Assembly (NCBI GenBank): GCA_905234665.1
Contig: CAJOIV010000001.1
Location: forward strand, 31,150-95,149
DNA length: 64,000 nucleotides
Source of the DNA: an uncultured Bacteroidales bacterium
Lineage (GTDB): Bacteria > Bacteroidota > Bacteroidia > Bacteroidales > P3
Reading direction: 5' to 3'
Position numbers and translations under genes: made by a program
Part shown: positions 49,807 to 59,482 of the stretch, piece by piece
Numbering within the stretch: position 1 is the stretch's first letter
Layout of the letters: the number at the start of each line of letters is the position of its first letter
Notes under the pieces: generated by a model
Told to the model about the DNA's origin: nothing
The model's input: only the letters and a program-made list of their open reading frames with translations
Database searches by the model: none

Positions 49807-50965
49807 CAGCCACCTCCGCATCCGCAAAGCCCCGCTGCATCTTCTCACCGTGATTGGGGCTCGCCCCCAGATTATCAAGGCCGCGGCCGTCAGCCGCGCC
49901 ATCGCCAACGGATTCTCCGATACCATCACAGAACATATCCTCCACACCGGCCAGCATTACGACAGCAATATGTCGCAGGTCTTCTTCGATGAACTGGGGA
50001 TCCCCCGAGCCGAGTACAACCTCGGGGTCGGTTCCGGCACCCACGGGGCCCAGACCGCCAAGATGATTGCCGGCATTGAAGAGGTGCTGCTCCAACAACC
50101 TTTCGACGGCATCATCCTGTACGGCGACACCAACAGCACCCTTGCCGGCGCCGTGGCTGCCGCCAAACTGCATATCCCCATCTTCCACATTGAGGCTGGG
50201 CTGCGTTCCTTCAACATGGATATGCCCGAAGAAATCAACCGCATCGTGTGCGACCAACTCTCCACCCTCCTCTTCGCCCCCACACAGACCGCCGTCGACA
50301 ACCTGCAGCGAATCGCCACCGAAGGCCGCATCGGAGGACAGCGGCAGCAAATCATCCTCAGCGGCGACGTGATGTACGATAACAGCCTCCACTTCGCCCG
50401 TATCGCCGCCGAGCGGTGCGACATCAAGCAACGGCTGGCGCTTCCGCGCGAAGGGTACATCCTCGCCACCATCCACCGCGACCACAACACCGACCAGCCC
50501 GAGCGGCTGGAAAGCATCCTGCGGGCGCTATGCCATATCGCCCACACCGAGAACATCCCAGTTGTCCTGCCCCTGCACCCGCGCACCCGCGGCAAACTCA
50601 CCCCGCTCCACCAATCCCTGCTGGAGGTCGAGCCGCTGGTGAGAATCCTACCGCCGCTCCCCTTCCTTGAGATGACCCTCTTGGAGCAGAACGCCCTGTT
50701 GGTGATGACCGATAGCGGAGGCGTGCAGAAAGAAGCCTTCTTCTTCGAACGGCCCTGCGTCATCCTGCGGCCTGAGACCGAGTGGGTCGAGATAGTCCAA
50801 CACCATGCCGGCCTCATTGCCGACGCCGACTACAAGCGGATTCTCGATGCCTACGGCCAACTGGCTCACCGCCCGGTCCACTTCCCGCCACTTTTTGGCG
50901 ACGGCCATGCCGCCGAGAATATCTTGAACCATATCGTTGAGTTTCTAACGGGACTCTCCCGTTAA
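49793..50965 (+). CDS. UDP-N-acetylglucosamine 2-epimerase family (WecB/WbpI-like)
   Basis: TVIGARPQIIKAAAVSRAI; TGQHYDSNMSQVFFDEL; HIEAGLRSFNMDMPEEINR; TDSGGVQKEAFFFERPCV. Confidence 0.93.
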   Translation: MSQNSSHLRIRKAPLHLLTVIGARPQIIKAAAVSRAIANGFSDTITEHILHTGQHYDSNMSQVFFDELGIPRAEYNLGVGSGTHGAQTAKMIAGIEEVLLQQPFDGIILYGDTNSTLAGAVAAAKLHIPIFHIEAGLRSFNMDMPEEINRIVCDQLSTLLFAPTQTAVDNLQRIATEGRIGGQRQQIILSGDVMYDNSLHFARIAAERCDIKQRLALPREGYILATIHRDHNTDQPERLESILRALCHIAHTENIPVVLPLHPRTRGKLTPLHQSLLEVEPLVRILPPLPFLEMTLLEQNALLVMTDSGGVQKEAFFFERPCVILRPETEWVEIVQHHAGLIADADYKRILDAYGQLAHRPVHFPPLFGDGHAAENILNHIVEFLTGLSR

Positions 50966-50988
50966 ACCTGCCCCATCCAAGCCAGCCC

Positions 50989-53895
50989 ATGAGCCTGCCT
51001 ATCATCCACACCGACCCGCTCCACCGCATAGCCTACGCCACCGACGCCTCGGCCTACCGCGAAATACCGCTGGGCGTGGCCTACCCCGAATCCGAAGCCG
51101 ACATTGTCGACCTCCTCGCCGAAGCCCGTCGGCGCCACACCCACCTCATCCCGCGTGCCGGCGGCACCAGCATTGCCGGTCAGGTGGTCGGCAACGGCAT
51201 CGTGGTGGACATCAGCCGACACTTCAACCACATCCACAAAATCAATACCGAGGAACGCTGGGCATGGGTCGAACCCGGGGTGGTGCGCGACGAACTCAAT
51301 ATCATCCTCAAACCCATGGGGCTTTTCTTCAGCCCCGAAACCTCAACCAGCAACCGCTGCTGCATCGGCGGCATGGTGGGCAACAACTCCTGCGGGACGC
51401 ACTCCCTCGTCTATGGGAGCACCCGACACCATGTCCTCGCTCTGCAAGGGGTGCTGAGCGACGGCAGCCATTTCGACACCGACGTGCCGCCAGAAAACCC
51501 GAATGGGGACAGCCTGCTGAACAAGATATACGCCCAACTGCAAGGATGGGCCGACGACCCACACATCCGCCAGCTGATTGCCAACAACTTCCCCGACCCG
51601 TCGCTGCGCCGCCGCAGTTGCGGTTACGCCATCGACGAGGCCGTTCAGGTTCTCAAGCAATCCGGCAGTCAGGCCCTGTGCAACCTTATCTGCGGAAGCG
51701 AGGGAACCCTCTGTTTCGTCACCGCCGTCAAGGTGTCGCTCGATCCGCTCCCACCGAAACAGAAAATGGTGCTCTGCGCCCACTGCCACTCCCTGCCCGA
51801 CAGCTACCAGGCCAACCTCGTCGCCCTGCGGCACAACCCGGTTGCGGTAGAGTTGATGGACGGCAAGATATTGGAACTCTGCCGTAACAACCGCACCCAA
51901 GACCGCAACCGCTTCTTCATCCAAGGTGAACCCGCCGCCCTGCTTATCGCCGAATTCAATGGCGACACAACGTCCGGACAGTCCTCACCCATGGAGCAGC
52001 AGGCCGATGCCCTGGAGCATGAGTTGCTGGAAAGCGGCCTCGCCTACCACTGCAGCCGTGTCTACAACGACGACATTGACCGTGTATGGGCGCTGCGCAA
52101 AGCCGGCCTCGGCGTGCTCACCGGGGTCAAAGGCGACCGAAAACCCATCGGAGTCATCGAAGACACCGCCGTGGCACCCGAGCAACTGCCCGCCTACCTG
52201 GAAGAATTCCAGCAGATGATGGAGCGGCTGGAAATGAGTTGCGTATATTACGGCCATATCGGCACCGGCGAGCTGCATCTGCGCCCTGTCCTTGACATCA
52301 AGCAGCCGCACGACCGCGGCCTCTTCCGCCAAGTGGCGGAGGAGACGGCACGTCTGGTCCGGAAATACCGCGGAAGCCTCAGCGGCGAACATGGCGACGG
52401 ACGGCTGCGAGGCGAATTCATACCGATGGTATACGGCGAAGAGGTCTACCAACTGATGCGCCAAGTGAAGCAATGCTGGGACCCTGACGGAGTGCTCAAC
52501 ATGCACAAAATCGTCGATGCCCCGCCCATGGACACCTCCCTGCGCTATGAAGTCCACCAGCAGTACCTCTGCCCCGACGGCGACCTCATGTGCCGCATCG
52601 AGCAGTGCAACGGCGCCGGCGACTGCCGCAAAAGCAACACCATCGGCGGCACCATGTGCCCCACCTTCAAGGTGTCGCACGACGAACTGCTCTCCACCCG
52701 TGCCCGGGCCAATATCCTGCGCGAAGTGCTCACCCGTGGAATCCCCACCTCCGACAACGGACAGTCCCGCCGCCGTGGCAAAGGTCCCGTCGCCGACCCC
52801 GAATTAATCGAGGAAGTGCTGTACAGCTGCCTGGCCTGCAAAGGCTGCCGGGGTGAATGCCCGTCGAATGTCGACATGACCCGCATCCGCTCGCAAGTCC
52901 TGCAGATGCTCTACGACCAACAGGGCACCCCCTTCCGCAGCTGGATGGTGGCCCGCATGGCCGCCATCGAACGTCTGGGGCACCTCGTCTATCCCCTCTA
53001 CAACCTTTTCGCCCGAATGCCCTGGAGCGCGGCACTCATCAAGAAAACCGTCTCCTTCGCCCCCGAGCGCAGCATCCCCACCCTCTCGCCACGCACCATG
53101 CGGCAACAGGTCCAACATATCAAACAGAATGATTCCGGCAAACTTGTATACCTTTTCGCCGATGAATTCACCGACCTGCAGGAGGCCCATCTGGGGCTCA
53201 CCTTTGCCCTTCTACTTACCCGTCTGGGATACCGTGTCGTCATTCCCAATCATGCCGAGAGCGGCCGCGCCGCCATCTCGAAAGGATGCCTGCATCTGGC
53301 CGCCCGCTATGCCGAGCGCAACGTGCGAAAGCTCAAAGATCTCGTCACCGAAAACACGCCACTCGTAGGTATCGAGCCCAGTTGCATCCTCTCCTTCCGC
53401 GACGAATATCCCGACCTCGTGCCCGCCGACCTGCGTGGCGATGCCGAGCGGCTGGGGAAGCACTGCCTGCTCTTCGACGAATTCATCATGCGCGAAGTGG
53501 ACAAAGGCAATATCACCCCGCAGCAGTTCAAATCCGAGCATCTGGAGGTATGGCTCCACGGCCACTGCCACCAGAAGTCCCTCGTAGGCATTGAGAAAAC
53601 CGCCGCCATGCTCCGCCTCCTTCCCGGATGCAGCCTGCATGTCATCCCCTCCTCCTGCTGCGGCATGGCCGGCTCGTTCGGCTACGAGAAGGAGCACTAC
53701 GCCACCTCGCTGGCCATCGGCGAAATGCTACTCTTCCCCACCCTCCGCAAGGCCCTCGACTCCGTGCCGCACGAAATTCCCACCTATGTGGCCGCCCCCG
53801 GGACCTCCTGCCGCCAGCAGATTCTCGACGGCACCGGCATCCACGCCCTGCACCCCATCGAAATCATGTACCAATACCTATCCGACGACCGATGA
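50989..53895 (+). CDS. FAD-binding oxidoreductase fused to 4Fe-4S/CCG domains (GlcD-GlcF-type)
   Basis: PRAGGTSIAGQVVGNGIVVDISRHFN; CLACKGCRGECPSNVDM; HGHCHQKSLVG; SSCCGMAGSFGYEKEHY. Confidence 0.92.
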   Translation: MSLPIIHTDPLHRIAYATDASAYREIPLGVAYPESEADIVDLLAEARRRHTHLIPRAGGTSIAGQVVGNGIVVDISRHFNHIHKINTEERWAWVEPGVVRDELNIILKPMGLFFSPETSTSNRCCIGGMVGNNSCGTHSLVYGSTRHHVLALQGVLSDGSHFDTDVPPENPNGDSLLNKIYAQLQGWADDPHIRQLIANNFPDPSLRRRSCGYAIDEAVQVLKQSGSQALCNLICGSEGTLCFVTAVKVSLDPLPPKQKMVLCAHCHSLPDSYQANLVALRHNPVAVELMDGKILELCRNNRTQDRNRFFIQGEPAALLIAEFNGDTTSGQSSPMEQQADALEHELLESGLAYHCSRVYNDDIDRVWALRKAGLGVLTGVKGDRKPIGVIEDTAVAPEQLPAYLEEFQQMMERLEMSCVYYGHIGTGELHLRPVLDIKQPHDRGLFRQVAEETARLVRKYRGSLSGEHGDGRLRGEFIPMVYGEEVYQLMRQVKQCWDPDGVLNMHKIVDAPPMDTSLRYEVHQQYLCPDGDLMCRIEQCNGAGDCRKSNTIGGTMCPTFKVSHDELLSTRARANILREVLTRGIPTSDNGQSRRRGKGPVADPELIEEVLYSCLACKGCRGECPSNVDMTRIRSQVLQMLYDQQGTPFRSWMVARMAAIERLGHLVYPLYNLFARMPWSAALIKKTVSFAPERSIPTLSPRTMRQQVQHIKQNDSGKLVYLFADEFTDLQEAHLGLTFALLLTRLGYRVVIPNHAESGRAAISKGCLHLAARYAERNVRKLKDLVTENTPLVGIEPSCILSFRDEYPDLVPADLRGDAERLGKHCLLFDEFIMREVDKGNITPQQFKSEHLEVWLHGHCHQKSLVGIEKTAAMLRLLPGCSLHVIPSSCCGMAGSFGYEKEHYATSLAIGEMLLFPTLRKALDSVPHEIPTYVAAPGTSCRQQILDGTGIHALHPIEIMYQYLSDDR

Positions 53896-55154
53896 CCCGC
53901 AATCCGTTCAACGGCCTGCCCTGGCAGGAAAAACTCACTTTCGGCGCTTTGTGCCTGTCCGTGGCCGCTGTCGTGCTCTGGTGGCGGCTCGGCGTCATCG
54001 CCATCATGCTGCTCGTGGTTGCCTCCCTCGTCAAACTCATAAGCACACGACGTATCGGGAATCCCTCCCTTGACCGACTGCAACGGATATGCCTGTGGGC
54101 CATGGTTGCCTATTGGATACTCTATGCGGTCTCCGCCATCGTCAGCACCGACCATGCCGAAGGATGGTCCACGGCGGGCATCAAGCTCTACTTCCTCCTG
54201 CTCCCGCTCCTTTGCCTCTGCAACGATACCAACTACCTCACCCGCCACCGCATTCGCTCCCTGTTCCAAGTGCTCACCGCCACACTCCTCCTACGCTTCA
54301 TCGTCTGTTTGGCCGTCAGTGGCATCCAATACTTGAAAGGCGTCCCACTTGCCGAATTGAGAGACTGGCAGATGGACCCCCTAGGGTTGCACCACAACTA
54401 CTTGGCCTTGTACCTCGTCACCGCTTTGGCATTCCTATACACCCAATTCGTCGAGAGGGACAAAAGCACCCGTCAACGGCGACTGCTCCTGCTGATACCC
54501 GCCGCTGCCGCACTGGTGGCCTACCTCTTCATGAGCGCCTCCCGTTCCGGAATACTCACCATCGGACTTCTGGCCATTGCCTGTCTCGTCCATCTCACAT
54601 TTGTCCGCAAACGCTGGAAGACGGGCCTCTGCATCACACTCTTCTCCATCGGTCTGCTTGCCGGTGCCTATTGGGCGGTTCCCTCCACCTTCTCGAGGTT
54701 CACTACACCATTACAAAACCGGGATGCCAACCATGTGGCCGACGAGCGGGAAATCCTATGGGAATGCGGACTGAAGACAGCGAAGAGGAGCCTCCTCTTC
54801 GGATACGGCTCCGGCGACTACATGCCGCCGCTCCTCGAGTCCTACACCCAGAGGGGCTACCACAAAGCCGTCCGGGAAACCCTCGGGACCCACAACCAAT
54901 ACCTCGAAACCATCCTCGAAACAGGGTTGGTCGGAGCGGCGATGCTTCTCTTCATGCTTTTCACCCCGTTTGTGGCCTCCCTTCGCAAAAACCGACGTAC
55001 CCTTCTGGTCCCGCTAGCCATTCTCGCCATGACCAGCCAGATGGCATTCGAATCCATGCTGAACCGACAGATGGGCGCACAATTTATCGCCATCGTATAC
55101 TGCCTGCTGGTTTTATCCCTGGCGTCCCGAAAAGAAAAGGCTATCGCGTCCTGA
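53892..55154 (+). CDS. O-antigen ligase-like membrane protein (WaaL family)
   Basis: Multi-TM; GTHNQYLETILETGLVGAAMLLFMLFTPF signature. Confidence 0.85.
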   Translation: MTRNPFNGLPWQEKLTFGALCLSVAAVVLWWRLGVIAIMLLVVASLVKLISTRRIGNPSLDRLQRICLWAMVAYWILYAVSAIVSTDHAEGWSTAGIKLYFLLLPLLCLCNDTNYLTRHRIRSLFQVLTATLLLRFIVCLAVSGIQYLKGVPLAELRDWQMDPLGLHHNYLALYLVTALAFLYTQFVERDKSTRQRRLLLLIPAAAALVAYLFMSASRSGILTIGLLAIACLVHLTFVRKRWKTGLCITLFSIGLLAGAYWAVPSTFSRFTTPLQNRDANHVADEREILWECGLKTAKRSLLFGYGSGDYMPPLLESYTQRGYHKAVRETLGTHNQYLETILETGLVGAAMLLFMLFTPFVASLRKNRRTLLVPLAILAMTSQMAFESMLNRQMGAQFIAIVYCLLVLSLASRKEKAIAS

Positions 55155-56427
55155 TGCCCTTGGCATATCGACGGGTCATCAAGATACTGATAAGGTAGGC
55201 AACGCCGCGCAAGACGGCGAAGAGAATCAGCGTGGCCTCCATCGTGCCCAAAAGCCATCCACCCACCAGCACCGACACCAGCGTAGTCACCACATAGATG
55301 ACCTGCCAGTAGAAGAAGGCGCGCAGCTTCTCAGTGACGATGAAGATGCCGCTCAGCGGACCCGCCACCAGCGAAAGCACCATCGCCGGGGCCAATATCT
55401 GGGCATACTGTCCTGCCGGCAGCCATTGCGCCCCCAGGAAAAGCTGGGTGAGCCACGGAAGGAACCACACAAACAGCAACAGTCCCGCACCGCCCAACAG
55501 CAGCAGGAGCTTCAGCAGCCGGTCGAAACTGGCAAGGCACTCGCCCCGTTGGCGGTATTCCTCGTTGGCACGCTGGCGGTACACATCACGCAACGCCGTG
55601 CTGATTACATTGATTGGAATGGCAAATATCGTCATGGCCATGGAGAACTGTCCCACCTCGTCCTTGCTGAAGAAGGCGGTGATAAGCAAGATAGGTATTG
55701 CCTGGCCGATGGTGTTGAGCAGCTGCCCCGGCATCGTGTACTTCGGAAATTCCTTGAACTTGACGGCACAGCGCCGCATCTCTGCCCACCGTGTCTGGCG
55801 GAAGGTGTTCCCGTCGTGATACAGGGCCCGCACCACACACCCGGCGGCCGAGATGGCGCGTCCCACTAAATCGCCCACCACCAGCCCTTGGCTGCAAATC
55901 TTCACGAAGCCCAGCAGGGTCTTGCTCAGCGTGATGGCGGCCGAATTGACAATCTTGTTCACCGAGAGGGCTTTGAAATACGACTCCCGCACACACCACT
56001 CGTTATAGACGTTAAAGACGATGATGAAGAATGCCGCCAACGGACAGACGAATATCCAGTGCTCCAGTTGCGGCTCGTCCAGCCACGCTGTGAGGGGCCG
56101 AATCAGCACAAACTGCATCAGCACCCAGCTGACAGCCATCGTTGCCAGTCCCATGACCACGGCGAAGAGGGCCAGGTTGGCCGCCTCGTTCTTGTCGCCG
56201 GCCACCAATATGCCGCTTTCATATTTTCCGGAACCCACCACCGCCAAGACGGAGGTGATGGAGGTCAGCACCGCCAGCAGGCCGAATTCCTCGGCGGTGA
56301 AGATTCGTCCCAAGACAGGATAGAACAGAAACGGCAGCACCTGTGCGAGCGCCACCCCGCCGGAAAGCGTCAAGCTGTTCTTGATAAAATCACTGGAACC
56401 GATTTTTTTCAGCAAACGATTGCTCAT
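55141..56427 (-). CDS. Oligosaccharide flippase (Wzx-like)
   Basis: FIKNSLTLSGGVALAQVLPFLFYPVLGRIFTAEEFGLLAVLTSI; ~12 TM. Confidence 0.9.
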   Translation of the reverse strand: MSNRLLKKIGSSDFIKNSLTLSGGVALAQVLPFLFYPVLGRIFTAEEFGLLAVLTSITSVLAVVGSGKYESGILVAGDKNEAANLALFAVVMGLATMAVSWVLMQFVLIRPLTAWLDEPQLEHWIFVCPLAAFFIIVFNVYNEWCVRESYFKALSVNKIVNSAAITLSKTLLGFVKICSQGLVVGDLVGRAISAAGCVVRALYHDGNTFRQTRWAEMRRCAVKFKEFPKYTMPGQLLNTIGQAIPILLITAFFSKDEVGQFSMAMTIFAIPINVISTALRDVYRQRANEEYRQRGECLASFDRLLKLLLLLGGAGLLLFVWFLPWLTQLFLGAQWLPAGQYAQILAPAMVLSLVAGPLSGIFIVTEKLRAFFYWQVIYVVTTLVSVLVGGWLLGTMEATLILFAVLRGVAYLISILMTRRYAKGIRTR

Positions 56428-57710
56428 GTCTCCCTCCTCCCCTCAGGTATCAAAAACAAAGCCGCCAGCAGCAACACCAGCCCGCCGTGTGTCAGCAGCG
56501 AGGTGAACAGCGCACTGTTCAGGAATGTGATTGTCAGCAGTGCCAGCAGCCCGAAGAAACGGGCGTTACCCAGATGGGCGTCGATACAGCGGAGCAGCAG
56601 TGCACCCGCCGACACAAAGAACAGCGCCCCCAGATGGCCGAAATTCATAAACCCATCGGCCACGATGCCTGTATTGCAGTTGGTCGTCGCCCGGTTGTAC
56701 ATCATGGTGCCAATCAGCCGGGAGGGCTCCATCTCATAGGGATAGTTGAACCAATGGCCCAGAAAACTATGCGACAGACACACCGGGTGCCCGTCAAAGA
56801 AGGTGAAATAGTTGTCGCAGACAATCACCGGGATAAAGAACAGCCGCCGCACCGCTATCGACTCCGCCATCAGATTTCCCGTGACCAGATTCAGCAGCAC
56901 CGTGGCGATACATACCGCCGTCAGCCCGTAAAGCAACATCCCCGCCTTGGCGTGGTAGCTCTTGAAGAGAAAGAATACCAGCACCACCGCTATCGAGAAG
57001 AAGATGCTCTTCTGAGGGTTGAGCATAAAAAGCAGCAGCAGTCCCGCGACCCCCAGCAAGGCCATCCACCAGTCGCGCTTCACATTCATGAGGCCATAGA
57101 CAATCAGCAGCGGCAGCAGCACCATGCGGAGCGGTCCCATCAGATAGGCGGTCAGCAGCGTGTCGTGGCCAGCCACCTCGGCCCTCACGTCATAGGTATG
57201 GCTTCCCATGGAAAACACCGACCAATCGATATGAAACCCATAGGCCAGCGGGAAGGGCAGCAGGCAGAGGACACACACCGCCGGAAGCACCCACCGTTGC
57301 CAACGGACAGGTATCCGTGGCAGCGGCCACGGCTGCACCCGCAGCAGCGGCGTCCGAAGCAAAATCAGGAACAGCAGGGTATACAAGGGGATGAAGCCGG
57401 AGGTCCCCGCCAGTTGATACATCACGATGGCAGGCAGACAGAACAGCACCGCCACAATCATCGACACGGCATAGGCCCCTTCGTCGGATCGCGGCGTGGC
57501 AAACATCACCCACACCAGTATCGCCAGGAACAGCAGGCCCGTCATGATAGCAACGGGGTTCAGCCGAAGGTCAAACCCCATCAAATAGGAATAATTCCGA
57601 TACACGAAACGCACGTACTCGACGGCCAACAACACATACAAGGCCAGAAAGACCCCCATGTGGCCCATCTTCGAGACCAGCATCCGATGTCCGAAATCAG
57701 CAATTCTCAT
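56424..57710 (-). CDS. O-antigen polymerase-like membrane protein (Wzy-like)
   Basis: Multi-TM with large periplasmic loop; operonic between wzz- and wzx-like genes. Confidence 0.7.
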   Translation of the reverse strand: MRIADFGHRMLVSKMGHMGVFLALYVLLAVEYVRFVYRNYSYLMGFDLRLNPVAIMTGLLFLAILVWVMFATPRSDEGAYAVSMIVAVLFCLPAIVMYQLAGTSGFIPLYTLLFLILLRTPLLRVQPWPLPRIPVRWQRWVLPAVCVLCLLPFPLAYGFHIDWSVFSMGSHTYDVRAEVAGHDTLLTAYLMGPLRMVLLPLLIVYGLMNVKRDWWMALLGVAGLLLLFMLNPQKSIFFSIAVVLVFFLFKSYHAKAGMLLYGLTAVCIATVLLNLVTGNLMAESIAVRRLFFIPVIVCDNYFTFFDGHPVCLSHSFLGHWFNYPYEMEPSRLIGTMMYNRATTNCNTGIVADGFMNFGHLGALFFVSAGALLLRCIDAHLGNARFFGLLALLTITFLNSALFTSLLTHGGLVLLLAALFLIPEGRRET

Positions 57711-58440
57711 CTTCCGTCCGTTTGCCTCTCCCCATCCATGACAAATCTTTCAGCAGGCATACCGCCACGCCGAACAGCAATGCCACCAGGGTCGAGAGCA
57801 GCACAATCCATCCCCGCGAAGGGGTCTTCCCCACTTGCTGGAGCTCGGCACCATTCAAGAGGTATACGTATTTGATGCCGCCCGCATTGTCGGCCTCCAG
57901 GGTAGCCAGCTGTGCATACAACTCCTTCTGCAGCGCCTCCAGGCTATCCGTTGTCGGGGCAGGCAGCTGGGCAATCTGGCGACGGAGTTCCATGGCCACC
58001 CTGCCGCACATCTCGTCCCCGTAACGGGCCATTGTGTCGCACGCCAGCCTATACAATCCGGCGGCATAGTCTGCCACCGTCGTGCTGTCCATTCCCCGCA
58101 CCAAGAGCGTGATTTTCTCCGTCGGGTCGTACTGCATCCGCCGGGTCAGCCCTTCCGGCACCGGTAGGCTGTCGACATACTTGCACAGCCAATAGCTGTC
58201 GCGCAGCGCGAGACCCGCCATCACCCGTTCAGGGCCTTCCACATTTCTGAAATAATTGCGAACACGGAATTCATACCGTGCCTCATACATCCGTGGCCGC
58301 GGCAAATTGCTCGTCACCGCAAGCGCCACTGCCAGCACTGCCAGCGTGGCGGCCGCCACCAGCCACAACTCTTTCCGCTTCCCATGCAGCGGACACCTCC
58401 GCCCGTCGGGTGCGGACTGACACTTTTCCGACTGTGCCAT
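57697..58440 (-). CDS. Wzz-like chain-length determinant protein
   Basis: Two TMs flanking ~160 aa; 'WLVAAATLAVLAVALAV'...'GKTPSRGWIVLLSTLVALLFGVAVCLLKDL'. Confidence 0.75.
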   Translation of the reverse strand: MAQSEKCQSAPDGRRCPLHGKRKELWLVAAATLAVLAVALAVTSNLPRPRMYEARYEFRVRNYFRNVEGPERVMAGLALRDSYWLCKYVDSLPVPEGLTRRMQYDPTEKITLLVRGMDSTTVADYAAGLYRLACDTMARYGDEMCGRVAMELRRQIAQLPAPTTDSLEALQKELYAQLATLEADNAGGIKYVYLLNGAELQQVGKTPSRGWIVLLSTLVALLFGVAVCLLKDLSWMGRGKRTEDENC

Positions 58441-58452
58441 CGTACCCGTGTG

Positions 58453-58686
58453 CTACTCCGCGATTACCTCAGGGGTACATTTCTGCATGACGATGTCGCT
58501 CGAACCGTCGGCGGCCTCCCAGTCTTTGTCGAGGTCGGCACAGTCGCTGACGCCGTCCATCGGCACCAGGCTGCGGGCCTTCTCAGTTCCACGGATGGTG
58601 ATACATTCGCAGCGGCTGCTTTTGCTGCACGAGGCAAGGGCGGTCACACACACCACTGCCAGCACAATAAGTATCTTCTTCATCAT
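58453..58686 (-). CDS. Small lipoprotein (hypothetical)
   Basis: MMKKILIVLAVVCVTALASCSKSS lipobox. Confidence 0.65.
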   Translation of the reverse strand: MMKKILIVLAVVCVTALASCSKSSRCECITIRGTEKARSLVPMDGVSDCADLDKDWEAADGSSDIVMQKCTPEVIAE

Positions 58687-58696
58687 ATTCTTGGTA

Positions 58697-59482
58697 TTAG
58701 TCTCTTTTCATAAACGTATAGCCCTTCATCAGGCCCGTGGTGGCGGCGCCGATGAAACTGAGCACCTGCTTGCCTTCGTCGGTGTGGCCGTACTGCTCCT
58801 TGATTTCCTCAACGGCATGGCTGATAGACCATCCCTTCTGGAAGACAAAACGGTAGATGTCGGTAATATTGTTGATGGCCTCGCGCGAGAAGCCGCGGCG
58901 CTGCAACCCGAGGGAGTTGACCCCGGCATAGGAGATGGGATAGCGTGCCGCCTTGACGAAGGGCGGGATATCCTTGTCTACCAACGAGCCGCCGCTGGTG
59001 ATGGCATGCGAGCCGATATGGATGAACTGCAAACAGGCCGTCTTGCCGCCAAGGATGACATAGTCGCCCACCACGATATGGCCGGCGAGGGTGGCGTTGT
59101 TGGCAAAGACGCAGTTGTCGCCCACAATGCAGTCGTGCGCAATATGGACATACGCCATCAGCAGGTTGTTGTTGCCGATGACGGTCTTGCCCGAGGCCGA
59201 GGTGCCACGGTTGACGGTGCAGCACTCACGGATGACATTGTTGTCGCCGATTTCGCAGATGGTGTATTCGCCGGCAAATTTAAGGTCCTGCGGGATGGCC
59301 GAGATGACCGAGCCGGGGAATATCTTGCAGTTCTTTCCTATGCGGGCGCCGGGGAAGATGGTCACATTGGGGCCCACCCATGTTCCGTCACCAATCACCA
59401 CATCGTCGTATATCGTGGTAAAATTTCCGATAGTCACATCCTTGCCTATTTTGGCGTTGGGGTTGAGGTCGTATAGTATCAT
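58697..59482 (-). CDS. lpxA: Acyl-ACP--UDP-GlcNAc O-acyltransferase LpxA
   Basis: Hexapeptide repeats; MAYVHIAHDCIVGDNCVFANNATLAGHI; LGLQRRGFSREAI. Confidence 0.96.
   Translation of the reverse strand: MILYDLNPNAKIGKDVTIGNFTTIYDDVVIGDGTWVGPNVTIFPGARIGKNCKIFPGSVISAIPQDLKFAGEYTICEIGDNNVIRECCTVNRGTSASGKTVIGNNNLLMAYVHIAHDCIVGDNCVFANNATLAGHIVVGDYVILGGKTACLQFIHIGSHAITSGGSLVDKDIPPFVKAARYPISYAGVNSLGLQRRGFSREAINNITDIYRFVFQKGWSISHAVEEIKEQYGHTDEGKQVLSFIGAATTGLMKGYTFMKRD

Noticed and set aside
50989-53895. Large GlcD-GlcF fusion considered as novel
   Set aside because: FAD/4Fe-4S fused oxidoreductases of this size are common in Bacteroidota.
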